Assembly: GCA_044224215.1 (NCBI GenBank)
Contig: JBGAKX010000032.1
Span: 1 to 38,960, forward strand
DNA: 38,960 bases
Origin: DAOMFM01 sp035429825
GTDB taxonomy: Bacteria > Acidobacteriota > Blastocatellia > UBA7656 > JADIYM01
Reading direction: 5' to 3'
This document shows, in pieces, positions 18,084 through 25,085 of this stretch (position 1 is its first letter; every line of letters starts with the position of its first letter). The translations under genes were made by a program, and so were the position numbers. A model generated the notes under the pieces. It ran no database searches, had not been told where the DNA came from, and saw only the letters and a list, made by a program, of their open reading frames with translations.

Positions 18084-18126
18084 TTGGCCAAACGCGTTCA
18101 GACAATGTATTTTCCATCGTTTGGCC
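18084..18126 (+). promoter_or_regulatory. Possible promoter framed by a 9-bp inverted repeat, upstream of the M1-like gene
   Basis: TTGGCC (18084-18089) and TATTTT (18108-18113) are 18 bases apart and could form a promoter about 60 bases before the peptidase start. The exact inverted repeat GGCCAAACG (18086-18094) and CGTTTGGCC (18118-18126) brackets the -10 region and overlaps the -35. This layout is what an operator for a dimeric repressor would look like. Both readings rest on pattern only. Confidence 0.35.
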
Positions 18127-18173
18127 GAGTCCCGCTGTCAAACGACATCGCACGGAAAGGTTGGTACATCTTC

Positions 18174-20633
18174 ATGACGCGCTTTACCCGCATTCTCATC
18201 GTCGCAACGGTCGTCGCGCTCCTCCCACGAGTCGCCGTTGCCGGACCACTGGAGGACACGGCGCCCAAGTCACCTGAGCTTGCGTCCTACCAGGCGCTCA
18301 GGGACCTCAAGCTGAGCGGCGAAGTGGCCCACGTTGCGGGACTCGTGCTCAAGCGCGATGCCGGCGTGTTCACGCTCAAGACGGGCGAGTTGCACTTTGT
18401 GAACGCGGTCGACGGACGCGTCACCGCGGCCATCTTTGTCGGCGACGGAGAGTTTTCGCTCACGCCGCCAATCGCGTGTGAAAAGCAGGCGATCGCGATC
18501 TACACAAAGTCCCCCGGAATCACCGAGTCGTTCGGCGAGCTCGTGATGCGCTTCTCGGATCAGACCTACGCCGAGGTAAAGGCAAGTCCGCAGGCCTCGA
18601 TGTCGACGGGTGGCGCGAGCGCCTTACAAGCCGCGAAGCTCCTCGAGAACAACACCACGCTTCTGCGCGAGGACCTCAAGACGAACTTCGCCATCCGGAT
18701 CTTCTCGGATCTGTACTCCAAGCAGACCGACACGAACGGGTTCTTTGTGGCATTCATCAAGGGGACCAAGTGGAACAAGCTCATCTACTTTGTCGATCCA
18801 CAGGGGATTAGCACTGTCGCGCCCGAGCAAGTCATGCTCGTGAACTACGACGCGCAGAACGGCGGCATCTGGACGGCATTTCCTATGAGCGGCTCGGAGG
18901 GCAACATTGCCGAGGCGCGCACCTATGACATCAAGAGCCACGACCTGACGGTCACGATCGACGGCACGTCGCTCAAGGTCTCCGACAACATGACCCTCTC
19001 GGCGATGCGCGACGGCGTGCGCGTCCTTCCCTTCGAACTGTTCCCGAAGCTGCGCGTCTCTAAGGTGTCGGACGCCGCGGGCGCTTCGATTCCCTTCATC
19101 CAGCAGGACAAGGACGAAGACGCCGACTTTGCTGTTGTCCTGCCCGCGCCGCTGTCGCGGACCGCGGACACGACGCTCAAGATCGATTATGCGGGCGACG
19201 GTGCGCTCGCGGACTCGGGCGGCGGCAACTTCACGCTCGTGCCCCGGTCCACGTGGTATCCAAACAACGGCAGCGCACAGTTCGGCGACCGTTCGAAGTT
19301 CCGCGTTCGATACGTCGTGCCAAAGAAGTTCATCGTCGTCGGCACGGGCGCTCTCGCCGAGCCCGAGACGACCGAGGGCGACCTCACGGTTTCGACGTGG
19401 ACGAGCGGCGACCTCGAGCTCGCGGTCGCGGGATTCAATTACGGCCGGTTCAAGAAGAAGGAGCTGAACGATCCCGAGACGGGGTACAACCTCGAGTTCT
19501 ACGCAAACAAGGACGTGCCGGACCAGATCAAGGAACTGCAGCACGACCTCGAATCGAACGATCCGAACGGTTCGCAAACAGGCACGACGCTTGGCTCGAT
19601 TTCGACGACGAAGATGGCGGACACAGCGCTCGGCTCCGCCGAGAACGCGACGCGAATCTACAACGCATACTTTGGAAAGCTGCCGTATACACGTATCGCG
19701 ATGAGCCAGCAGCCGTTTGCAAACTTTGGCCAGGCCTGGCCGACGCTCGTGTACATGCCGTTCACGGCGTTCATAGACACGACACAGCGCGCTCAACTCA
19801 TGGGCACGCGAGGCGGCACGGACACGTTCTGGAGATACGTTGGCCCGCACGAGATCGCGCATCAGTGGTGGGGTCACGTCGTCGGTTGGACGAGTTACCG
19901 CGACCAGTGGATGAGCGAGGGGTTTGCCGAGTTCTCGGCGTCGCTGTACGTGCAGACCGTCGAGGGCAACGACAAGTTCATCGCCTTCTGGGAGGATCAT
20001 CGCAAACAGATCGTCACCGCGACGAACGCGACCGGCAACAAACCGCCATACACGTTCGGAGCGGTCACTCAGGGATTCCGCCTGAACGCGCCAAAGGCGG
20101 GCGGTGTGTATCGGCTGCTGGTATATCCGAAGGGTGCCTACATCCTTCACATGCTCAGGATGCTGATGTACTCGCCGCAAACAAAGGACGAAGCCTTCAT
20201 CGCGATGATGAAGGACTTTGTCACGACCTACTTCAACCGGGACGCCTCGACCGACGACTTCAAGAAGATCGTCGAGAAGCACATGACGCCCGCGATGAAC
20301 ATGAACGGCGACGGAAAGATCGACTGGTTCTTTGACCAGTGGGTTTACGGCTCACAGGTTCCGGCGTACGCGTTCGAGTATTCACTCGCCGACGAGGGCG
20401 GCAAGACAATGCTGATCGCAAAGGTGACGCAGTCGGGCGTCAGCGACGACTTCAAGATGCAGGTCCCGGTCTATCTGGATTTTGGAAAGGGATGGGCGCG
20501 TCTCGGCCAGGCGCCGCTCGTCGGGAATTCGTCCAAGGAATTCAAGGTCGCGCTCCCTCAGCGTCCAAAGCGGGCGGCGATCTGTGCACTCAACGACGTA
20601 CTTACGACGAACATCACGACAACCGTCAAGTGA
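18174..20633 (+). CDS. Secreted M1-like zinc metallopeptidase without the GxMEN motif
   Basis: 819 aa from ATG 18174. I prefer this start because a signal peptide (FTRILIVATVVALLPRVAVAG) follows at once, although the frame is open 30 codons upstream. The N-terminal half is a family-typical beta region. The catalytic motif is HEIAHQWWGH with H559, E560 and H563, and E582 in WMSEGFAEF is 18 residues after the second His, as in gluzincins. Where M1 aminopeptidases have GxMEN, this protein has FGQAWPTLVYMP. It therefore belongs to an M1-like branch whose exopeptidase activity is uncertain. Near the end, MNMNGDGKIDWFFDQWVYG resembles the normal M1 C-terminal region. It is probably periplasmic or exported. 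Confidence 0.9.
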   Translation: MTRFTRILIVATVVALLPRVAVAGPLEDTAPKSPELASYQALRDLKLSGEVAHVAGLVLKRDAGVFTLKTGELHFVNAVDGRVTAAIFVGDGEFSLTPPIACEKQAIAIYTKSPGITESFGELVMRFSDQTYAEVKASPQASMSTGGASALQAAKLLENNTTLLREDLKTNFAIRIFSDLYSKQTDTNGFFVAFIKGTKWNKLIYFVDPQGISTVAPEQVMLVNYDAQNGGIWTAFPMSGSEGNIAEARTYDIKSHDLTVTIDGTSLKVSDNMTLSAMRDGVRVLPFELFPKLRVSKVSDAAGASIPFIQQDKDEDADFAVVLPAPLSRTADTTLKIDYAGDGALADSGGGNFTLVPRSTWYPNNGSAQFGDRSKFRVRYVVPKKFIVVGTGALAEPETTEGDLTVSTWTSGDLELAVAGFNYGRFKKKELNDPETGYNLEFYANKDVPDQIKELQHDLESNDPNGSQTGTTLGSISTTKMADTALGSAENATRIYNAYFGKLPYTRIAMSQQPFANFGQAWPTLVYMPFTAFIDTTQRAQLMGTRGGTDTFWRYVGPHEIAHQWWGHVVGWTSYRDQWMSEGFAEFSASLYVQTVEGNDKFIAFWEDHRKQIVTATNATGNKPPYTFGAVTQGFRLNAPKAGGVYRLLVYPKGAYILHMLRMLMYSPQTKDEAFIAMMKDFVTTYFNRDASTDDFKKIVEKHMTPAMNMNGDGKIDWFFDQWVYGSQVPAYAFEYSLADEGGKTMLIAKVTQSGVSDDFKMQVPVYLDFGKGWARLGQAPLVGNSSKEFKVALPQRPKRAAICALNDVLTTNITTTVK

Positions 20634-20714
20634 TTGCGGGACAAGGGGTTTGGGGATAAGCAGGCGAGCGGCGACCGCATCGCCGCCGAGATCCCGACAC
20701 GGCAGTTCGCTGGC

Positions 20715-22346
20715 ATGACGACCAACCGCCCAGACCCCGACGTTCACCCGGCAGCGTCCGCCGAGAGCGCAGCGGTATCGCCTTCTCCGCCTCCCGACCG
20801 GCGATCAAGACATGCGTTTCTCGTCGCCGCGGGGATCCTGCTCAGCCGGCTGGCGGGACTGATCAGAACGCGGGTCTTCGCCCACTACTTTGGGAGCACC
20901 GATGCGGCGGACGCGTTCAACGCGGCGTTCCGGATCCCCAACTTTCTGCAGAACCTCTTCGGTGAAGGCGTCCTGTCGGCGTCGTTCATCCCGGTCTATG
21001 CAAACATGCTGGCGCGCGGCGACGAGCGCGAGGCCGGCCGGCTCGCCGGCGCAATCGTCGCGCTGCTGACGCTGGTCGCATCGATCCTCGTGCTCATCGG
21101 CGTGCTCACGACACCGTGGCTGATCGATGCCATCGCGCCCGGCTTCGAGGGCGAGAAACGCGACCTGACGATCCGGCTCGTCCAGATCCTGTTTCCCGGC
21201 GCCGGGATCTTCGTCCTCTCGGCCTGGTGTCTCGGCGTGCTGAACAGCCACCGGAGGTTCTTTCTCAGCTATATCTCGCCGGTGTTGTGGAACTTCGCGA
21301 TGATTGCGACGCTCGTCGCGTTCGGCAGCCTCGGCCAGGAACGTCTCGCGGTCGCGCTCGCGTGGGGCTCGGTGGCGGGTGCCGGGCTGCAGTTCGGGAT
21401 ACAGCTTCCCGTCGTATTGCGTCTTGCCAAGGGTTTGCGATTCGCGATCGACATCCGGTCCGCAAGCCTGCTCGTCGTGGTCGGCAACTTCGTGCCCGTG
21501 TTCATAAGCCGCGGCGTCGTTCAGATCAGCGGGTACGTTGACGCGCTCCTCGCGAGTCTTCTCCCAACCGGCGCGGTGTCCGATCTGACGTACGCTCAGA
21601 CGCTCTACCTGCTGCCGGTCAGTCTGTTCGGCATGGCGATCTCGGCGGCCGAGCTTCCGGCAATGGCAAGCGCAATCGGCACCGACGACGAGATCGCGGT
21701 GCAACTCCGTGGGCGCCTCGATGCCGGGCTTCGCCAGATCGCGTTCTTCATCGTTCCCTCGGCCGTTGCGTTTCTGGCGTTTGGCGACGTGATTGCGGCC
21801 GCGCTGTTTCAGTCCGGACAGTTCACGACCGACAGCGCACGGCACGTATGGGCGACGCTTGCGGGCTCGGCGGTCGGCCTGCTTGCGACGACGCTCGGGC
21901 GCCTCTATTCGTCGACCTACTATGCGTTGCGCGACACGCGAACTCCGCTGCGGTTCGCGATTCTGCGCGTTGTTTTGACCACCGTGCTCGGGTACCTGTG
22001 CGCAATTCCGCTTCCCGTTGCGCTCGGCATCGACCCTCGCTGGGGAGTCGCGGGCCTGACGGCCTCGGCCGGCGTCGCGGGTTGGGTCGAGTTTTCGCTG
22101 TTGCGGCACACGCTGAACAAGCGCATCGGCCGAACGGGGCTGCCTGCGTCGTACGTTGCGCGACTGTGGGCGGCGGCGCTCGCCGGAGCGGCCGTCGGAT
22201 GGGGGCTGCGGATCGTCGTGCCGCCGATGCACCCGGTGCTGCTCGCCGGAATCGTGCTTGCGCCGTTCGGACTGATCTATCTCGGCGGCTCGTCGCTTCT
22301 TGGCGTGCCTGAAGTGCGCAGCGTGCTCCGCCGGATCCGACGATGA
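20715..22346 (+). CDS. murJ: MurJ/MviN-family flippase, first of a tandem pair, with altered key residues
   Basis: 544 aa from ATG 20715, with about 14 membrane segments. The signature region SRLAGLIRTRVFAHYFGSTD then AADAFNAAFRIPNFLQNLFG is clear. Aligned by eye to E. coli MurJ, R45, R51 and D66 correspond to R18, R24 and D39. However, Q79 stands where E. coli has R52, and T296 (VSDLTYAQTLYLLP) where it has R270. Those arginines line the lipid II cavity and are needed in E. coli. A Pro/Ser/Asp-rich cytoplasmic N-terminus of about 30 residues is additional. It overlaps the next gene by 4 bases (ATGA), so the two are translationally coupled. It may flip lipid II in a different way, or another lipid-linked sugar. 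Confidence 0.9.
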   Translation: MTTNRPDPDVHPAASAESAAVSPSPPPDRRSRHAFLVAAGILLSRLAGLIRTRVFAHYFGSTDAADAFNAAFRIPNFLQNLFGEGVLSASFIPVYANMLARGDEREAGRLAGAIVALLTLVASILVLIGVLTTPWLIDAIAPGFEGEKRDLTIRLVQILFPGAGIFVLSAWCLGVLNSHRRFFLSYISPVLWNFAMIATLVAFGSLGQERLAVALAWGSVAGAGLQFGIQLPVVLRLAKGLRFAIDIRSASLLVVVGNFVPVFISRGVVQISGYVDALLASLLPTGAVSDLTYAQTLYLLPVSLFGMAISAAELPAMASAIGTDDEIAVQLRGRLDAGLRQIAFFIVPSAVAFLAFGDVIAAALFQSGQFTTDSARHVWATLAGSAVGLLATTLGRLYSSTYYALRDTRTPLRFAILRVVLTTVLGYLCAIPLPVALGIDPRWGVAGLTASAGVAGWVEFSLLRHTLNKRIGRTGLPASYVARLWAAALAGAAVGWGLRIVVPPMHPVLLAGIVLAPFGLIYLGGSSLLGVPEVRSVLRRIRR

Positions 22347-23947
22347 CCGAGTCCGGCACGAAGCTCACGCGTTCCGCGGGCATCGTGTCCGCCGCGGTGC
22401 TCACGTCGCGACTGCTGGGGCTTGCGCGAGAGATCATCCTCGCGCACATGTTCGCGACCGGGCTCGCGCTGGATGCGTACAACGCAGCGTTTCGCATACC
22501 GAACATGCTGCGCGACCTGTTCGGCGAGGGTGCGCTCTCAAAGGCATTCGTCACGACGTTTACCGAGACGGACGTGAAGGAGGGCAGCGACGCGACGTGG
22601 CTTCTCGCGAACCGGGTGCTGAATCTCGCGCTCGTTGCTGTCGGCATCCTCACGCTGCTCGGGATCGTGTTCGCGCCGCAGATCGTCGCCGTGATGCTGC
22701 CCGGACAGGGTTTCGACACGCCGCTGCCGCCCGATCAGAGTTTCGGCTTTGCGACAAAGCGCGATCTGACGATCTTTCTGACGCGGATCATGTTTCCATT
22801 CCTGCCGCTCGTGACGCTCGCAGCGATCGCGATGGGGATTCTGAACAGCCGGCGACGCTTCGGGCTGCCGGCGTTGTCGTCCGCATTCTTCAACGTCGGG
22901 GCGATCGCGGTCGGCGTGAGCGGCGCGGTGCTGTGTCCGCGCTACGGGATTCATCCGGCGATCGGCATGGCCGTCGGCGTGCTCGTCGGCGGTCTGCTCC
23001 AGTGGTTGGTGCAGGTGCCCCAGGTTCGGTCGGTCGGTTTCCGGTGGCGGCCTGAGATGAGCCTTCGCGACCCGGGCGTACGTCGCGTCGGCAGGCTGAT
23101 CGGGCCCGCCACGCTCGGCGTTGCGGCCGTGCAGGTGAACGTGTTCGTGAATACGGTGTTCGCGAGCGCGGGCGCGGGATGGCTGTCGTGGATCAACGTC
23201 GCGTTCCGGGTGATGTACCTGCCGATCGGGATCTTTGGCGTCGCAGTGTCGACGACGAACCTTCCGGCGCTTGCGCGGCACGCGGCCGAGAACGATCGCG
23301 AAGGATTCCGCGCGACGCTGTCGCACGCGCTCAGGCTGATGCTGGTGCTGACGATTCCGTCGAGCGTCGGGCTCGCCGTGCTGAGCCGACAGATCATCAC
23401 GCTCATCTACCAGCACGGCGCGTTTACGGCGAACGACTCTGAGATGGCCGGCGGCGCGTTGCTGTATTACGCGCTCGGACTGACGGGGTACTCCGCGGTC
23501 AAGGCGGTGACCGACGCATTCTATGCGCTGAATGACGCGATGACGCCGCTGCGCATTTCGCTCTGCGCGGTCGGAATGAACATCGTCATCAGCGCGATCC
23601 TGATCCTGGGGTTCGGCTGGGACCATCGGGGGTTGGCATTGTCGACGTCGATCACGGTGACGGCGAATTTCATCGTTGCCCTGGCGGTGTTGCGCGTACG
23701 CATCGGAGGGTTTGACGGCAGGGCCGTGCTGCGGACTGGTCTGAAGACGCTTGCGGCATCGGCGGTGATGGGCGTCGTGTGCTGGGCCACGTCGAGGTCG
23801 CTTGCGGCGTCGCCCGTCATACAGGTTGCGGCGTCGGTTGCCGTCGGGATCGTTACGTTCGTCGCGTGCGGGTTGGCGTTGCGGATTGGCGAGCTCGGGA
23901 CGGTTTTCAGGGCGTTGACCGGACGGACGGGATCGCCGGGAAACTGA
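22343..23947 (+). CDS. murJ: MurJ/MviN-family lipid II flippase, second of the tandem pair
   Basis: 534 aa from ATG 22343, inside the stop codon of the preceding murJ. The signature SRLLGLAREIILAHMFATGL then DAYNAAFRIPNMLRDLFGEG is present. By eye the residues matching E. coli R18, R24, D39, R52 and R270 are all kept: R23, R29, D44, R57 and R289 (SWINVAFRVMYLP). This makes it the better candidate for the ordinary peptidoglycan precursor flippase, which moves undecaprenyl-PP-MurNAc-pentapeptide-GlcNAc to the periplasmic face. Identity to the first copy is modest and concentrated in the signature regions, so it is not a recent duplicate. A palindrome-rich non-coding stretch starts right after its stop. 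Confidence 0.94.
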   Translation: MTESGTKLTRSAGIVSAAVLTSRLLGLAREIILAHMFATGLALDAYNAAFRIPNMLRDLFGEGALSKAFVTTFTETDVKEGSDATWLLANRVLNLALVAVGILTLLGIVFAPQIVAVMLPGQGFDTPLPPDQSFGFATKRDLTIFLTRIMFPFLPLVTLAAIAMGILNSRRRFGLPALSSAFFNVGAIAVGVSGAVLCPRYGIHPAIGMAVGVLVGGLLQWLVQVPQVRSVGFRWRPEMSLRDPGVRRVGRLIGPATLGVAAVQVNVFVNTVFASAGAGWLSWINVAFRVMYLPIGIFGVAVSTTNLPALARHAAENDREGFRATLSHALRLMLVLTIPSSVGLAVLSRQIITLIYQHGAFTANDSEMAGGALLYYALGLTGYSAVKAVTDAFYALNDAMTPLRISLCAVGMNIVISAILILGFGWDHRGLALSTSITVTANFIVALAVLRVRIGGFDGRAVLRTGLKTLAASAVMGVVCWATSRSLAASPVIQVAASVAVGIVTFVACGLALRIGELGTVFRALTGRTGSPGN

Positions 23948-23990
23948 GACGGTCCGCGCTCAGTCCCCGGTTCGAGACACCCCGATGGGG

Positions 23991-24045
23991 TGCCCGGACA
24001 TCCACGAGCTCCGTGCACGTGCAACAACCGAAGTGCCTCTGGTAA
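23991..24045 (+). repeat. 55-base direct repeat, copy 1
   Basis: Runs from TGCCCGGACATCC through GAGCTCCGTGCACG to GTGCCTCTGGTAA. It differs from copy 2 (24270-24324) at only about four positions. It contains the small palindromes GAGCTC and GTGCAC and directly follows a CACCCC/GGGGTG hairpin. Confidence 0.85.
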
Positions 24046-24083
24046 GTCGCGGGTTCGAGGCACCCCGAAGGGGTGCGGGAGAA

Positions 24084-24123
24084 TAGCCGGGGGTCGAGGG
24101 AGCGCAGCGACGACGACCCCCGG
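24084..24123 (+). repeat. 40-base palindromic unit, left arm of a large inverted repeat
   Basis: Begins TAGCCGGGGGTCGAGG and ends CGACGACGACCCCCGG. Its inverse complement is nearly identical to 24207-24248, differing only in the central few bases. Each unit is itself a hairpin with a 10-bp stem. Confidence 0.8.
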
Positions 24124-24206
24124 TTGTCACGATTCTCGGTTGCGACCCTGAAGGGGTCGGACCCGAGCCGGACCCTTACAGGGTCCTATCGTGTGCCACG
24201 GGCCAT

Positions 24207-24248
24207 CCGGGGGTCGTCGTCGCGCGTTCGCTCCTCGACCCCCGGCTA
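24207..24248 (-). repeat. 42-base palindromic unit, right arm of a large inverted repeat
   Basis: Inverse copy of 24084-24123. The outer 16 bases at each end match exactly and the centre differs by a few substitutions and two extra bases. Confidence 0.8.
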
Positions 24249-24269
24249 TTTCCCCGCACCCCTCCGGGG

Positions 24270-24324
24270 TGCTCGGACATCCACGAGCTCCGTGCACGTG
24301 CAACAACCGCTGTGCCTCTGTTAA
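24270..24324 (+). repeat. 55-base direct repeat, copy 2
   Basis: Second copy of 23991-24045, again just after a GCACCCC/GGGGTGC hairpin. It ends TTAA, only 13 bases before the start codon of the next gene. Confidence 0.85.
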
Positions 24325-24337
24325 TATTTGTTGTTTC

Positions 24338-25066
24338 ATGACGAACGACGATTTGAACACGACGGGCAGACCGAGCTGGGCCACGATGCTGCTGCTCCGG
24401 CTCGGCCTCCTATTCGGCGCGTTTCTCGTGGTCGTCGTCGCCGGCGCCCTGCTGGTGCTCGCGGCGCGTTCCCAGATGCGACTGCAACCGCCGCCGACCG
24501 ACCTTACCTACGCTCCCGCGCGATCGTCAGCGTCCCCTTCGAACCGCCAGTCGCAGCGTTCCTCGACGACCGAAACCGGCGACGAGTTGGACACGAACCC
24601 CGCGTCCGGTTCGATCAATCCGGCGACCGGCGTCCCGGATCTCGCCGTCCCCGGCTATCCCGCCGCGCCGGCATACACGGACCCGTCGTACATGCGACCT
24701 ATGCCGCGGCCCGAGGTGCATCCGCTGCCGGCGGCGCCCTCTGCGACACCGCTCACACAGCCTGTTCCTGCGCCGCCGCGCGCCGCGTCCGCGCCGAATC
24801 ATCCACCATCGCCGCCCGAACCGGCACCCTCGGCGCGATTCCGCCGCGTCGGCGACAAGACGTTCGCGTCGAATCCTGACGGTTTCCTTGTCGACACCAG
24901 CTACGTTGCGACTGCGAATCTTCCGGTCGTCGAGGTGGTCGCAGGAAGCGCCGAGTATGCCAGAGTGCTCGAAGAGCATCGCGACCTCGCGCAGTTCTTC
25001 CGGCTCTCGGACCGGCTGATCGTGGTGTCCGACGGCGCAGTCTACCGCGTCGTTCCGAGCCGGTAG
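24338..25066 (+). CDS. Single-pass membrane protein with Pro/Ser/Thr-rich extracytoplasmic region
   Basis: 242 aa from ATG 24338; no homologue recognised. After a short polar N-terminus comes one membrane segment (LGLLFGAFLVVVVAGALLVL, about residues 24-43). Then follow about 150 residues rich in Pro, Ser, Thr and Ala, for example SSASPSNRQSQRSSTTETG and PLPAAPSATPLTQPVPAPP. The last 75 residues look folded (RFRRVGDKTFASNPDGFLVD, NLPVVEVVAGSAEYARVLEE, RLIVVSDGAVYRVVPSR). The start codon has no clear ribosome binding site; the upstream bases are an AT-rich TTAATATTTGTTGTTTC. The TMTC-like gene begins 19 bases after its stop, so they are probably one operon. It may be an envelope protein and possibly a glycosylation target; that is inference. 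Confidence 0.75.
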   Translation: MTNDDLNTTGRPSWATMLLLRLGLLFGAFLVVVVAGALLVLAARSQMRLQPPPTDLTYAPARSSASPSNRQSQRSSTTETGDELDTNPASGSINPATGVPDLAVPGYPAAPAYTDPSYMRPMPRPEVHPLPAAPSATPLTQPVPAPPRAASAPNHPPSPPEPAPSARFRRVGDKTFASNPDGFLVDTSYVATANLPVVEVVAGSAEYARVLEEHRDLAQFFRLSDRLIVVSDGAVYRVVPSR

Positions 25067-25085
25067 CGCCCCGGACCGCGGCTCG

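Larger units (their letters stand above)
23948..24337. repeat. 390-base non-coding stretch of nested palindromes and a direct repeat
   Basis: No credible gene lies here. Short frames exist on both strands but follow the repeat units. Hairpins seen: CACCCCGATGGGGTG (23978-23992), GCACCCCGAAGGGGTGC (24060-24076), GACCCTGAAGGGGTC (24144-24158), GGACCCTTACAGGGTCC (24170-24186), and GCACCCCTCCGGGGTGC (24256-24272). Two larger hairpins with arms CCGGGGGTCG/CGACCCCCGG face each other as an inverted pair, and a 55-base direct repeat stands at both sides. The layout looks like a compound REP-type or other non-autonomous mobile palindromic element. It separates murJ from the proline-rich protein gene, so it may also end the murJ transcript. 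Confidence 0.85.

Noticed and set aside
18624..22232. Long minus-strand frames opposite the M1-like and first murJ genes
   Set aside because: Same reason: shadow frames rich in Arg with no motif, opposite genes with clear families.
20715..23947. The two MurJ genes as one gene split by frameshift or a recent duplication
   Set aside because: Each is full length with its own start and signature regions, and they are clearly diverged.
23968..24076. tRNA-like GGTTCGAG segments next to CACCCC hairpins
   Set aside because: Only a T-loop-like string is present; no acceptor stem, D-arm or anticodon arm can be formed around it.
23948..24337. CRISPR array
   Set aside because: There are only two copies of the direct repeat, 279 bases apart, with no regular spacers and no cas genes in the window.
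23779..24384. Small frames in the palindromic stretch, with repeated peptide ends on both strands
   Set aside because: The similarity of the peptides simply reflects the 55-base direct repeat in DNA; there are no ribosome binding sites and no conserved protein features.
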